Source: Anaerostipes sp.
Lineage (GTDB): Bacteria > Bacillota > Clostridia > Lachnospirales > Lachnospiraceae
DNA length: 64,000 nucleotides
Direction: 5' to 3'
NCBI GenBank assembly: GCA_028704435.1
Contig: JAQWFL010000010.1
Span: 24,739-88,738, forward strand
In this document: positions 44,780-54,932 of the stretch, in pieces
Layout: each line of letters begins with the position of its first letter
Position numbering within the stretch: position 1 is the stretch's first letter
Notes under the pieces: model-generated
The model's input: only the letters and a program-made list of their open reading frames with translations
Databases searched by the model: none
Told to the model about the DNA's origin: nothing
Program-made: the position numbers and the translations under genes

Positions 44780-44947
44780 TCATCCCCTCTGCTCTATTAC
44801 GATTCTTCCATTTGCATTTTCACTTACTTTTATTTTCTCTTTTATTACTGATAAATTCGATGTTCCTGCAAGTAATGTGGCAGCCAACGCAAAAGTAACA
44901 CTCTTTCTCATCAAGTCTTCTACTGATAAAATTCTTTTATTTTTCAT
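44780..44947 (-). CDS. Small 55-residue ORF with hydrophobic segment, unknown function
   Basis: A short ORF in the 338-base gap between the SASP gene and addA. It starts at ATG 44947 with AAAGGAAG eight bases upstream and ends with TGA at 44780. The N-terminal half is basic then hydrophobic (FALAATLLAGTSNLS, about residues 19-33), like a signal or membrane segment, and the rest is polar. Not recognised as a known family. It is supported only by its ribosome site and hydrophobic pattern. The rest of the gap (44948-45051) shows nothing clear. Confidence 0.5.
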   Translation of the reverse strand: MKNKRILSVEDLMRKSVTFALAATLLAGTSNLSVIKEKIKVSENANGRIVIEQRG

Positions 44948-45051
44948 GGTCATCACTTCCTTTCACCAACAACTATATCAGCAAAATGTGACCTGCCTAT
45001 GTTCCACATCTTAAATTTTTCTTTATAAATTGTAAAAAATAAAAACAATTT

Positions 45052-48000
45052 CTAAACTATAATTTCTTTACAAAGTGGAACTGAATAAATGTAACATTCT
45101 TTGACATTTTTCCCTGTCATCTGGGTTAGGGCAAGTTTGTAATAATCAAGCTGGGCTTTATAATGTTCTATCAAAATATGCTCCTGCCCCTCTTTTACTC
45201 GATCTGTCTTATAATCTACAATAACAAGCCCATCCTCTTCTTCAAAATACATATCTACAATTCCCTGTACAACTACAAACTGATCCCCCTGTGCATTTTC
45301 TTCCATATGAGAAAATGGGACACCCATTACAAACTGTTTTTCTTTCCAGCAGTCTATGGAATTTTGCACTCGTTTTCCTAATTTTGTGTCATAGAATTTT
45401 ATAATCTCACCTATGGGAATAACGTCTTTTGCATTTTCATCAATTTTTCCTTCTTTTATCCATTGATTGATTTGTCTTTCCAAATCTAAATGGGTGTATT
45501 TTTTAGAAAAATCCATTAACTCAAACACTTTATGAACTGCCGTACCTCTTGATGTAGGTGAAACTTTTTCCTCCTTTTGTAGGAATCTTGGAATTCTTGG
45601 TTCTTTCTTCCCAATGGGAAGTACAAAAGCTTCTTCTGGTTCTGCCTGTTGACTGAGACGCTTTATCTCAGATACAGAATATTTTAATTTTCCTTTAGAC
45701 TCTGCTGCATATGGATATTCATATGTAAATCGTTGTTGTAACTCACTAAAAATATCTGTTTTTTGTTTTTCCTTCAGCCATTGTTTCAAGTCTTCTTTGG
45801 CCATCTGCTTGCCTAACATCTGCTCCATATCCCAGTTTGCCACTATATCATCCCCAAGAATCTGTACTTCACATTTTCTATCCTTCATATTAGAAAACGC
45901 CATCATAAACCAGTCCAGATAGGACTTTCCTACTTCTATATTCCCCTCTGGTGTAATGCCTCCTGGGATACTCCACTGTTCTTCCTTAGAAACAATTCCC
46001 GTTAAAATCAGTTTTTCTTTTGCTCTGGTCATTGCAACATAAAGAACTCTTAATTCTTCTCCTAAAGAGTCCCTTTTGATTCGTCTTGCAATGACCCCTT
46101 TTAGAATACTTGGCATTTTCGTTCTTGCCTTTGTATTTACCACATCTGGCCCAATATAATAATCCGAATGAAAAATCACACTTCCACTGGCATCTCTTAA
46201 GTTAAACTTTTTGTGAAGTTTTGATATAAATACAATGGGATATTCCAGTCCCTTACTCTTATGAATGCTGGTAATAGAAACAAGATTTTCATTTTCTCCA
46301 ATGGTATTGGCTTCTCCAAAATCAAGGTCATATTCTCTGCATTGTTTCATAAACCGAATAAAATGAAACAATCCCTTGAACTGTGTCTGCTCATAATTCT
46401 TTGCACGTTCTAAAAGCATCAATACATTGCCTTGCCTTCGTTCTCCCTTTGGCATTGCACCAATATAATGATAGTAATCTGTCAAATCTAAGGCTTTCCA
46501 AATTAAATCATACAATGATGTATGATTCTTCTTTTCTCGAAGTTCTTCAAGAATGGAAATCGCTTTTTCTGCTTTCTCATCTTGTTGGCTCCTTAAAAGA
46601 AGGCAGTCATAAAGAGATGCCTTTTCATCACATAGACGAAGCCTTGCAAGATCATTTCCATCCATTTGTATCATGGGAGAACGTAAAAACGCTGCCATAT
46701 CAATATCAATGTAAACATTATCAACTACAGAAAGAAGACTTAAAATTGTCCTGATTTCTACTGTGTCAAAATAGCCACTCTGGGTATTACAAAAAGCCGG
46801 AATTCCTTCATCCATTAATACTTTTTGAAAAGTTTCTCCACTACTCCTTGGTGAGCGAAGAAGAATTACTATATCTTTATATTCCGCTTTCCGAGAAATT
46901 GAAGTGCCTTTTTCGTCCTCATCTGAAATCATCTGTGGATGTTCTCCATCTATTAATTCATGGATTTTTTTTGCAATCATCTTGGCTTCTAAAGTATCTC
47001 CATCTTCCTCGTTTTCAGCTACTACTTGGCTATTAAGAAGCAGCATTTGAGCATTTCCGCCAAGTCCTTCTCCATCTTCGTATGGAAAACTTGGAACCAG
47101 TGCCACATCTTTAGTATACTCAATATTTCCTGCCCCTTCATGCATGATCTGATAAAATACATCATTGGTAAATTCAAGAACCTCCTTGCGGCTCCGAAAA
47201 TTATTTCGAAGTTCCACCAGCTGGTTATTTTCATTTTCCGACCCATAAACTTTATACTTCTCAATAAATAGTTCTGGTCTTGCAAGACGGAAGCTGTAGA
47301 TACTTTGCTTTACATCTCCTACCATAAACAGATTATATCCACCTATAAATTCCTTAGATACACTTCGCAAAATTGCATCTTGTATAAAGTTACTATCTTG
47401 ATATTCATCTATATAGATTTCCTCAAAAAATGCTGCTTTTTCTTTGGCTATTTCACTGGGCACAAAATCATCTTTATCATATTGGTCAATTAAGAGTTTT
47501 AAGGCGAAATGTTCCATGTCTCCGAAATCAAGAATATTCTCCATTTTCTTTCTCTTTTCGTAGTGCTGAGAAAATGCAATGGTTAAATCAATATATCCTT
47601 CCATGGCTGGACGCAGTATTTTGATTTGCCGCAGTACTTCTCCTGGTTTGGCATAAAAGTAATTTTCTTTTATGATTTCCATTCGTTTATGAGCCCGCTG
47701 CCGTAGATCTTTACACTGGTCTTTGAGTTCAGTCAAAACATCTGAATCTTTTTTATTCTTAAGTCTTGCCTTCTGAAAAGAAAGAATTGCATTCCCAAGG
47801 TTTTCGTAATCCTCCTGGCTTACACACTCTCTCATTTGATTCAAATCACTTTGGAGTGCCTCATCATAAAAATATGGGCCACCTGATTGCTTGCTTACAT
47901 CAATTGCTGTCTTAGTTAGCGCGATGGCTCTTTCTAAAGATTCCTTAGAATCTTCCATAACGAACTTCATCCATGGTGCCATAAAGAATTCTTCCTTTGT

Positions 48001-48600
48001 CTGGATAGAAAAACCTTCTTTGGCTTTCTTCAACCAGTGTAACGGCCTTACCTGACTTCTTGAATTCTCATATAATTCCAAGACTAGCTCTCCAATTCGA
48101 TCATCTTTTTTCCCCGGAATATAACTCTCAATAAATTGTAAAAATTCTGGTTCCTGCTTTTCATAAGCTTCTTCTAACACCTCATCCATAACTTCCTGTT
48201 TCACAAGTTCTAGCTGACTCTCCTCAGCAATTGTAAAATTAGGATCCAAATCTAATTTATAGAAATAATCTCGAATCAAATCCAAACAAAAACTATGAAT
48301 GGTCGTAATGGATGCCTTCCGAATTAGGCTAGACTGCCTGACTAAATGTTCATTGGATGGATCTAGTTCTATTTTCTTTTCAATGGCTTTTGAAATACGT
48401 TCCTTCATCTCCTGTGCTGCCCCATGAGTGAATGTCACTACAAGAAGACGATCCACATCTATAGGATGTTTTTCATCTGTAATTTTTTGAATAATACGTT
48501 CCACCAAAACTGCTGTTTTTCCAGAACCTGCCGCTGCTGACACCAGCATATTCTTTCCCCTGCTCTCAATAACTTTTTGTTGTTCCTTTGTCCATGGCAT
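45052..48600 (-). CDS. addA: AddA helicase/nuclease subunit
   Basis: Large subunit of the AddAB complex, which processes double-strand breaks for RecA-mediated repair; 1182 residues. A UvrD-type helicase core has Walker A in SAAAGSGKTAVLVERI, motif II in YIDEYQDSN, motif III around FMVGDVKQSIYSFR, and motif VI in LRVLYVAMTRAKEKL. The C-terminal nuclease domain has GIVDMYFEEEDGLVIVDYKTD with the catalytic Asp and Lys. It starts three bases after addB. Confidence 0.97.
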   Translation of the reverse strand: MPWTKEQQKVIESRGKNMLVSAAAGSGKTAVLVERIIQKITDEKHPIDVDRLLVVTFTHGAAQEMKERISKAIEKKIELDPSNEHLVRQSSLIRKASITTIHSFCLDLIRDYFYKLDLDPNFTIAEESQLELVKQEVMDEVLEEAYEKQEPEFLQFIESYIPGKKDDRIGELVLELYENSRSQVRPLHWLKKAKEGFSIQTKEEFFMAPWMKFVMEDSKESLERAIALTKTAIDVSKQSGGPYFYDEALQSDLNQMRECVSQEDYENLGNAILSFQKARLKNKKDSDVLTELKDQCKDLRQRAHKRMEIIKENYFYAKPGEVLRQIKILRPAMEGYIDLTIAFSQHYEKRKKMENILDFGDMEHFALKLLIDQYDKDDFVPSEIAKEKAAFFEEIYIDEYQDSNFIQDAILRSVSKEFIGGYNLFMVGDVKQSIYSFRLARPELFIEKYKVYGSENENNQLVELRNNFRSRKEVLEFTNDVFYQIMHEGAGNIEYTKDVALVPSFPYEDGEGLGGNAQMLLLNSQVVAENEEDGDTLEAKMIAKKIHELIDGEHPQMISDEDEKGTSISRKAEYKDIVILLRSPRSSGETFQKVLMDEGIPAFCNTQSGYFDTVEIRTILSLLSVVDNVYIDIDMAAFLRSPMIQMDGNDLARLRLCDEKASLYDCLLLRSQQDEKAEKAISILEELREKKNHTSLYDLIWKALDLTDYYHYIGAMPKGERRQGNVLMLLERAKNYEQTQFKGLFHFIRFMKQCREYDLDFGEANTIGENENLVSITSIHKSKGLEYPIVFISKLHKKFNLRDASGSVIFHSDYYIGPDVVNTKARTKMPSILKGVIARRIKRDSLGEELRVLYVAMTRAKEKLILTGIVSKEEQWSIPGGITPEGNIEVGKSYLDWFMMAFSNMKDRKCEVQILGDDIVANWDMEQMLGKQMAKEDLKQWLKEKQKTDIFSELQQRFTYEYPYAAESKGKLKYSVSEIKRLSQQAEPEEAFVLPIGKKEPRIPRFLQKEEKVSPTSRGTAVHKVFELMDFSKKYTHLDLERQINQWIKEGKIDENAKDVIPIGEIIKFYDTKLGKRVQNSIDCWKEKQFVMGVPFSHMEENAQGDQFVVVQGIVDMYFEEEDGLVIVDYKTDRVKEGQEHILIEHYKAQLDYYKLALTQMTGKNVKECYIYSVPLCKEIIV

Positions 48601-48603
48601 TCT

Positions 48604-51600
48604 TTACTCACCTCCCTGAAGATACTCAACGGCGTCATCCCTTGATATTTTCTTTAATTTTCTTATTTTATTGGTGCCTGGATCAATGGCACAAACATTG
48701 ATATATGGACAGAAAGTACACGAATTATAAACATATTCATATGGCTCAATATCTATCTTTCCACTGACCATCTGGTTTCCTAAATTTACAATTTTCTTTT
48801 GTACTACGTTGCACAATTCCATCATATTCTCATTGGACAATACAAATGAGTATTTGGTATAATCTCCATTCTTCTTTCGGTCATACGGTACAGTAAGCAC
48901 CCCATGACAATCTGGTTTTTCTAATTTTTCTAAAATCTCAAAATCCTCATTGGCAACACCACTTAATTTTAAATTCTTTAAAACCTCAATCTCTGGCTCA
49001 CTGTCATTTTTTTGAGCAATAATCGGATCATCAATACGAGAGTAAAACATTCCTGCTGGCACAACCTTCTTATCCTGCTTCTTTCCAACGAGTTCCATCA
49101 TTGCATTCATATACACAACTAGTTGAAGCTGCATTCCATGGAAAATTGTTGTGAAATCAAACTGGGTATTTCCGGACTTATAATCTACAACTTTAAGATA
49201 CACATGCTCTTCATCTTCATACATATCAAGTCGGTCTACCACCCCCTGGAAGTTCATGATTGTTCCATCTTCTAACTGAATCTTCGTTACATTCAAATGA
49301 TCTTCACGGGAAAATGCGACTTCATATTCTGCTGGTAAAAACTCTCCACGTTTTACTTGATGTTCCACCGCCCATACAGCACGCTTTGCCATTCGCTTGA
49401 TTCTCTCCACCGTATACTGGTTTCGATGATTTTCCTTCATAATCTCTGTATCTTCTATTTCTAGTGCTTTCATAACCATATCTTCTACAAAGGTATCTCT
49501 ATGTGCATCATCCTCCCAAATCCATGAACTATTCTTTCCCACAAGTTCCATCGTCGTATGGAAAATAGTCCCCAAATCTGTAGGCATTAATTTGTGTACC
49601 AGACGCTCTCTTAATTTTAGACCATACTGCATAAAATGTGCAAAGGCACAGCTTGAGAATTTCTCCATTCGTGTGACACTGTTATTTAACTCATTTCCAT
49701 AGAGCATAGTGACTAACTTCTTTTCTAATGTTTCTTCCTGATTCACGTAGAAATGAGCATCTATATACTTTTCTACCTGTTCCAAATCATCCAATGCCTG
49801 ATACAAAATACGTAGATTTTCACTTGGACTTTCCTCGTCTAATCCTTGAATTTCCTCAATGATAGATTCCAGTGCCTCCTCTACTGTATAAGACTTCTTA
49901 ACTTCTTCTTTTGAAATATCCAGCTTTGTTATCTTTGGAAAAATCTTTTGAATTTTACTTAACACATAAGATGGCATTAAACTCTCACCCATAGCATTCA
50001 TGGCCGGATAGGTAAAATAAAGTTTTTCACATGGTTTGGAAACAGCAAGATACAAATAATACTGATCAATATATGCATTCTTTCTTGCAGTTGGTGCCAT
50101 AACAATTCCCATGGTATCCAACTTTTCTTTCTGAGAATCTGATAAAATTCCATTCTGCTTTTTCGGCATTGGTACAATTCCCTCATTCACTCCAACAAAG
50201 AACATTACTTTTCCATGGTTAGACCTTGTACGCTCCACGTCTCCTATGGTAACCTGATCTAAACTTGGAGGTATAACACCAACAGAAATCTCATCTAATC
50301 CACTTTCCAGCACCCCACAAAAATCATCATAGGACATCACTTCATTTCCAAGAATATCAACCATTCGATCAAATAAATCCATTACCTGTCCATAGATTTG
50401 AGAATAAGTTTTAGCAAGGACATATTCTTTACTCTCCTCAAACTCTTGAACCTTTTGATCCACCTGCTCTTCCATATGAATCTTTACCAAAAATTCATAC
50501 AAAGCTGTCACCATCTCTATGACCCTTGCATCTTTTTTTGTCATATCCTCTTTGAATGGAATTACTTCCTCAAGAAAACGTTCTCGATATTCATTTCCTA
50601 ATTCAAGACTCTCCTTGCCAAAGCGTTTGGATGTAAATGGTATTTTCAGACGATATAGATGTTCAATCCCCTGTTCTAGCATAATATTTTCCAATAAATC
50701 CACTTCGTTTTGCTCAAGGGAACTAAATCCTGATTTTAAATAGCGAAACACCATATCGTAAGGAAAATCAAACTGCACCATCCTTAAAGCAGATAAAATA
50801 GTTTCTATACATGGATTATTTTTCAACTTTTGACTTCCATCCATAAAATAAGGAATATGAAGCTTCTTAAGGTTCTGCTCTAACTGTCCGCGGTAACTTT
50901 CCACATCCCCTGCCATGACAAAAATATCTTCATATCGGTATCCTTGTTCCCTTACTAAGGATTCTATCTGATTGGTTACAAATCGGCACTCTTCCATTAC
51001 ATTTAATGCCTTATATATTCTCAGATCCTCTGTTGCATCTTCATAAATACAGAAAGGAAATCGAAACATATTTCTCTCTAAATGAGCAATCTCCTTGGAT
51101 GCAATGTATCCCTCTTCCATCAAAATATCCGGCTCTATGTCTACATCCATCTCTTTTGCCGCTTCTCTTAACTGCCAAGCCTCTTTCTTTGGCATTGCAA
51201 ACAACTCATACTCCTTGAACTCTTTATATACATCCTTAGCATCTACAGTAAAACTAATGACTACCTTACTGGCACATTTTAAAATTTCCCGAATAACCTT
51301 TTGCTGTACTGGTGAAAATCCTGTAAACCCATCAAAATAAAACGTTCCACCCTTTAGAAGCTTTGACTCACCAATCTTCTTTGCCAAAACATCAAGAAGC
51401 TGCTCTGACATCATATAGGTGTCACCAAGTTCTTCCACAAACTTCTCATAGACAAACAAAATATCTTCAAGTTTCATATGAAGACTATCTTCTTTCTCCA
51501 TTCCCTTCATAGTCTTTTCTAATGTTTCCATGGTCACATCGTATTGACACATTTCCGAAAAAAAAGACTTCATCTCATCAATAAATCCCTGTTTTCCAAT

Positions 51601-51936
51601 ACTAGATGCAAACACAGATAGCTTCTTTTGATTGGCCTCCATAATCTTTCGAATAACCATAGACTTTCCCTCATCCCCTAATACTTCTTTTGGGATGTAA
51701 GATAATTCCTCAAAAATACGATATGCCAGACGAAAAAAACCAACTACATCAATATTCATAGTTCCATGATTTGGATGAACAGTTACTAACTCTCTTTGTG
51801 CATTTAATGTAGACTGGTCTGGGACAATTAAAAAATAATTCTCACTGGGATGATCTATGGAATTTTGAATCATCTTTTCATAAATATATTTTGTTTTCCC
51901 TGTTTGACTCGCTCCGAATATAAACTGTAATGCCAT
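48604..51936 (-). CDS. addB: AddB helicase-like/nuclease subunit
   Basis: Second subunit of AddAB, 1110 residues. It has a Walker-like FGASQTGKTKYIYEKM at the start, a degenerate helicase body, and a C-terminal RecB-family nuclease (GVVDRLDMYEDEE, VVDYKSG). Cysteines in CAFAH and CTFCPYINVC form the structural 4Fe-4S site. The start at 51936 follows AAGGAG; the ten upstream codons are dropped. First gene of addBA. Confidence 0.96.
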   Translation of the reverse strand: MALQFIFGASQTGKTKYIYEKMIQNSIDHPSENYFLIVPDQSTLNAQRELVTVHPNHGTMNIDVVGFFRLAYRIFEELSYIPKEVLGDEGKSMVIRKIMEANQKKLSVFASSIGKQGFIDEMKSFFSEMCQYDVTMETLEKTMKGMEKEDSLHMKLEDILFVYEKFVEELGDTYMMSEQLLDVLAKKIGESKLLKGGTFYFDGFTGFSPVQQKVIREILKCASKVVISFTVDAKDVYKEFKEYELFAMPKKEAWQLREAAKEMDVDIEPDILMEEGYIASKEIAHLERNMFRFPFCIYEDATEDLRIYKALNVMEECRFVTNQIESLVREQGYRYEDIFVMAGDVESYRGQLEQNLKKLHIPYFMDGSQKLKNNPCIETILSALRMVQFDFPYDMVFRYLKSGFSSLEQNEVDLLENIMLEQGIEHLYRLKIPFTSKRFGKESLELGNEYRERFLEEVIPFKEDMTKKDARVIEMVTALYEFLVKIHMEEQVDQKVQEFEESKEYVLAKTYSQIYGQVMDLFDRMVDILGNEVMSYDDFCGVLESGLDEISVGVIPPSLDQVTIGDVERTRSNHGKVMFFVGVNEGIVPMPKKQNGILSDSQKEKLDTMGIVMAPTARKNAYIDQYYLYLAVSKPCEKLYFTYPAMNAMGESLMPSYVLSKIQKIFPKITKLDISKEEVKKSYTVEEALESIIEEIQGLDEESPSENLRILYQALDDLEQVEKYIDAHFYVNQEETLEKKLVTMLYGNELNNSVTRMEKFSSCAFAHFMQYGLKLRERLVHKLMPTDLGTIFHTTMELVGKNSSWIWEDDAHRDTFVEDMVMKALEIEDTEIMKENHRNQYTVERIKRMAKRAVWAVEHQVKRGEFLPAEYEVAFSREDHLNVTKIQLEDGTIMNFQGVVDRLDMYEDEEHVYLKVVDYKSGNTQFDFTTIFHGMQLQLVVYMNAMMELVGKKQDKKVVPAGMFYSRIDDPIIAQKNDSEPEIEVLKNLKLSGVANEDFEILEKLEKPDCHGVLTVPYDRKKNGDYTKYSFVLSNENMMELCNVVQKKIVNLGNQMVSGKIDIEPYEYVYNSCTFCPYINVCAIDPGTNKIRKLKKISRDDAVEYLQGGE

Positions 51937-52037
51937 AGAATTCTCCTTCCGTTTTAACTTCATCATACCATATGTTCTAGTTCTATTCTATATGCCAATA
52001 TCATATATTATAATAGAATCTTTTTAGGAGGAACCCT

Positions 52038-52478
52038 ATGGCACCAAAAACGAAAATTGTCGTCTTAAAAGCAAGAGAACTTATATACACTGGTATCTTT
52101 ATCATAATGGGAATTGCATTGATTCTGCTGCTTGTTTATATGTTTGCTCCGCAAAAAAACAAAAAAAGAAATGAAACTTCCCAATCTACAGGTTACAAAG
52201 ATGGTACCTACTCTTCCCCTCTTCATCTTGGAGATAAGGAATTAAAACTTACTGTCACCGTAAAAAATGGAAAACCTAAGTCAATTGCTTTAAAAAATTT
52301 AAGTCAAAGCGTGCAGACTATGTTTCCTCTTGTAGAACCTTCTGTAGAAGAAATCAACAAACAGCTTCCAAAGATATCATCCATTGATGATTTAAAGGTA
52401 ACAGGTGAATCAAAATACACCAATACCATGCTGATTCAATCCATGAAAAATGCGTTAAAATCCAGTGAAAATAATTAA
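52038..52478 (+). CDS. Membrane-anchored protein with FMN-binding-like fold
   Basis: A 146-residue protein with one N-terminal membrane segment (about residues 16-36) and an outside domain. GYKDGTYSSPLHLGDKELKLTVTVKNGKPKSIALKN resembles the opening of FMN-binding (FMN_bind) domains, and a second, shorter part follows. Whether it carries flavin is uncertain; the SGAT-type flavinylation signal is not evident. It has an AGGAGG site and is convergent with a lipoprotein gene. Confidence 0.65.
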   Translation: MAPKTKIVVLKARELIYTGIFIIMGIALILLLVYMFAPQKNKKRNETSQSTGYKDGTYSSPLHLGDKELKLTVTVKNGKPKSIALKNLSQSVQTMFPLVEPSVEEINKQLPKISSIDDLKVTGESKYTNTMLIQSMKNALKSSENN

Positions 52479-52494
52479 TTTGTCTATGTATATC

Positions 52495-52533
52495 AAAAAG
52501 AACTGTGCACTAAAAATGTACACAGTTCTTTTT
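52495..52533. terminator. Bidirectional terminator between the FMN-binding-like and lipoprotein genes
   Basis: A 13-bp stem (AAAAAGAACTGTG / CACAGTTCTTTTT) with a 13-base loop, located between convergent genes. Confidence 0.85.
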
Positions 52534-52535
52534 CC

Positions 52536-53012
52536 TTATTGATTGTCATTTCCGTATTCTTCGATTTTATTTGTATCTTTATTCTTCTTATATATCTTCC
52601 CGTTATCTTTATCTACATAAAAATCACCATATTTTTTCCCGGAGCTGTCAGAAGTATCATAGATTTCATAATGATATCCCTTATACCCTTTTTTGTACTC
52701 TGTTACTTTTTCATCTCTTTTTTTTACCTCATAGCTTGCACCATCATTTCCCTGTCCAAGTCGATTCACAAGATAATCATGTGCATCATCGTAGCTGTCA
52801 AATCCATTTGCCACGTCATCTGCCACATCATCCACGGCATCTGCGGCATCATCTACAGCATCACTTGCATCATTGGCTAGAGACGTATCTTTTGCTGTTT
52901 CTGTGGTCGTCTGTGTAGAGCCCTCGTTCTTTCCAAAACATCCAGTCATGGTAACTGTAACCATACACATTAACATACTTAATGTAACAAAATGTATCCA
53001 TCTTTTCTTCAT
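52536..53012 (-). CDS. Lipoprotein with Asp/Ala heptad-like repeat, unknown function
   Basis: A 158-residue surface lipoprotein: signal peptide, lipobox TMTGC (Cys about 25), a Thr-rich linker and an acidic helical repeat (DASDAVDDAADAVDDVADDVANG) in about residues 48-70. The C-terminal part (KGYHYEIYDTSDSSGKKYGDFYVDKDNGKIYKKN) is beta-rich. No family recognised. Alanine/aspartate repeats of this type are common in low-complexity helices. Confidence 0.75.
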   Translation of the reverse strand: MKKRWIHFVTLSMLMCMVTVTMTGCFGKNEGSTQTTTETAKDTSLANDASDAVDDAADAVDDVADDVANGFDSYDDAHDYLVNRLGQGNDGASYEVKKRDEKVTEYKKGYKGYHYEIYDTSDSSGKKYGDFYVDKDNGKIYKKNKDTNKIEEYGNDNQ

Positions 53013-53089
53013 AAAAAAATTCTCCTTTTCTCTGAAATAATATTGATATTCATATTGTTTCCAAAGAAAAGAAGAATTATAAATTTATT

Positions 53090-53752
53090 TTATTTTTTTG
53101 TAAATTTAAGGGCCACTTTATCCCCTAGCCACTGTCCAAACTGAACAATAATTACCAATACAGCCGCTGTCACCCACATAACACCTGACTGATAGCGATA
53201 ATATCCATATCGAATGGCAAGATCACCAATACCTCCGCCCCCGACACTTCCAGCCATGGCTGAATAACCAATTACACTGACAAATGTAACGGTAAATGCA
53301 CGAATTAATCCTGGCATTGCTTCTACAAATAATACTTTTCGAATAATTAAAGAAATACTTGCTCCTGTTGAAAATGCCGCCTCAATGACACCCTTATCTA
53401 CTTCACTAAAAGCACCTTCTACCAGCCTTGCAAAAAACGGAATTGCTGCAATAGCAAGTGGAACAGATGCGGCACTTGATCCAAGATTTGTTCCTGCCAC
53501 AAGACGTGTAAATGGAATCAAGATAATAAGCAAAATAATAAAAGGCAACGAACGAATAACATTTACAATCGTTCCTGCGATTGCATTTACAATACGGTTT
53601 GGAAAAAACATAGGATTAGAAGTCAAATGAAGAATCAATCCAATCAAAGTTCCAAATATTAGACAAGCAACCATAGTAATGGCCATCATCTGTGCAGTCT
53701 CAACACATGATTTCAAAAATTCAGATTGTAAAATATTCATTGTCTCTTGCAT
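53090..53752 (-). CDS. metI: Methionine ABC transporter permease
   Basis: Membrane subunit of a MetNI-type importer, 220 residues with about five to six membrane segments. FSTGASISLIIRKVLFVEAMPGLIRAFTV is the EAA loop that docks with the ATPase, and YSAMAGSVGGGGIGDLAIRYGY is the MetI signature. It overlaps the metN stop codon by one base. No metQ binding-protein gene follows. Confidence 0.92.
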   Translation of the reverse strand: MQETMNILQSEFLKSCVETAQMMAITMVACLIFGTLIGLILHLTSNPMFFPNRIVNAIAGTIVNVIRSLPFIILLIILIPFTRLVAGTNLGSSAASVPLAIAAIPFFARLVEGAFSEVDKGVIEAAFSTGASISLIIRKVLFVEAMPGLIRAFTVTFVSVIGYSAMAGSVGGGGIGDLAIRYGYYRYQSGVMWVTAAVLVIIVQFGQWLGDKVALKFTKK

Positions 53753-54768
53753 TATCTTTCACCTCCTGCTAACTTTTCAATTTCAAAGACACGTTCTTTC
53801 ATATACTCATAAGCTGCTGTTCTCTGGTTTTCCTCTCCAGCAACTGCAATGATTAAAATACCTAGAGGATTTCCCTGTATATAATCAATCTTAGCATTTA
53901 TAATATCTACTGATACTTCAAACTTCTTGGACACCTCACTAATAATTGGTGAATATGCCTTCTGCCCTGTATACTTTAATTTATATATCTCTTCATCTTC
54001 CTTTGCACACACTTGTTCTGGAAGTGTTACATTAATCACTCGTTCTACTAAATTCTTTGCAATTGGAACCTTTGGATTAGAAAATGCGTCATAAATATTG
54101 GCTACTTCTTTTAACTCTCCATTTTCCATAAATGCAATTCGATCAAAGAGCTTCTTTGCCACTTCCATCTCATGTGTAATAAACACAATGGTAATATGAA
54201 GCTTATTCTTAATCTCCTTTAATAAAGACACAATCTCTTCTGTATTCTCTAAATCAAGAGCCGATGTTGCCTCATCGCAAAGCAAAATCTTTGGATCATT
54301 GGCTAAAGCTCTTGCAATGGCAACTCTTTGTTTTTGTCCTCCACTTAAATTTGCTGGATAAGCATCTGCCTTTTCTGGAAGATGAACTAATTCAAGTAAT
54401 TCTTGTACTCTTTTTTGAATTTTATTCTTGGGATAATGATTGGCTTCCAAAGCAAATGCAATATTCCCTGCAATAGTAGCTCCACTAATCAGATTAAAAT
54501 GCTGAAAAATCATTCCAATATTTAATCGAACCTTTGATAATTCTTTCCTGTTTAAATTGGTAATATTCTGTCCTTCAATCAGCACTTGTCCATTGGTTGG
54601 GTGCTGTAAAAGATTGATAGTCCGTACTAAAGTACTTTTCCCTGCTCCACTTGGTCCAACAATACCAAACACCTCTCCTTTGTTAATATTCAAAGAGACA
54701 TCCTTCACCGCATAAAAATCATTATTTTGTTGCTTGAAAACAACATCAATATTCTTTAATTCTATCAA
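53752..54768 (-). CDS. metN: Methionine ABC transporter ATP-binding protein
   Basis: ATPase subunit of a methionine importer, 338 residues. Walker A GPSGAGKSTLVRTI, signature LSGGQKQRVAIARAL, Walker B ILLCDEATSALD, and a C-terminal NIL domain (about 255-338) that binds methionine to inhibit transport. The start is TTG at 54768, with AAGGTGA five to six bases upstream; the longer ORF crosses the tRNA terminator. The usual SAM (S-box) leader is not seen. Confidence 0.92.
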   Translation of the reverse strand: MIELKNIDVVFKQQNNDFYAVKDVSLNINKGEVFGIVGPSGAGKSTLVRTINLLQHPTNGQVLIEGQNITNLNRKELSKVRLNIGMIFQHFNLISGATIAGNIAFALEANHYPKNKIQKRVQELLELVHLPEKADAYPANLSGGQKQRVAIARALANDPKILLCDEATSALDLENTEEIVSLLKEIKNKLHITIVFITHEMEVAKKLFDRIAFMENGELKEVANIYDAFSNPKVPIAKNLVERVINVTLPEQVCAKEDEEIYKLKYTGQKAYSPIISEVSKKFEVSVDIINAKIDYIQGNPLGILIIAVAGEENQRTAAYEYMKERVFEIEKLAGGER

Positions 54769-54800
54769 TATCTTCACCTTCTTTTTTTGTATTAAAATGC

Positions 54801-54827
54801 AAAAAGCCATACACAATCTTGTGTATG
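54801..54827 (-). terminator. Terminator of the tRNA-Gln-tRNA-Lys unit
   Basis: ATACACAA/TTGTGTAT 8-bp stem with a two-base loop followed by CTTTTTG on the minus strand, between tRNA-Lys and metN. Confidence 0.7.
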
Positions 54828-54835
54828 ACACCTAG

Positions 54836-54908
54836 TGAGCGTGCGGGGATTCGAACCCCGGACAACTTGATTAAAAGTCAAGTGCTCTACCACCTGAGCT
54901 ACACACCC
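54836..54908 (-). tRNA. tRNA-Lys (TTT)
   Basis: A 73-base cloverleaf: acceptor GGGTGTG/CACGCTC with one G-T pair, anticodon loop CTTTTAA (anticodon TTT), T-arm GGTTCGAATCC. CCA is not encoded. Follows tRNA-Gln by 24 bases. Confidence 0.95.
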
Positions 54909-54932
54909 TTATAAAATTCCCAAATAAAAAAG

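Noticed and set aside
52539..52918. Plus-strand ORFs rich in Ile or in His opposite the lipoprotein gene
   Set aside because: They are the antisense of the Asp/Ala repeat and C-terminal region of a well-supported lipoprotein; no ribosome site or promoter.
54769..54831. N-terminal extension of MetN upstream of the TTG start
   Set aside because: It runs through the tRNA terminator and has no ribosome site; MetN homologues begin at the IELKNI stretch.
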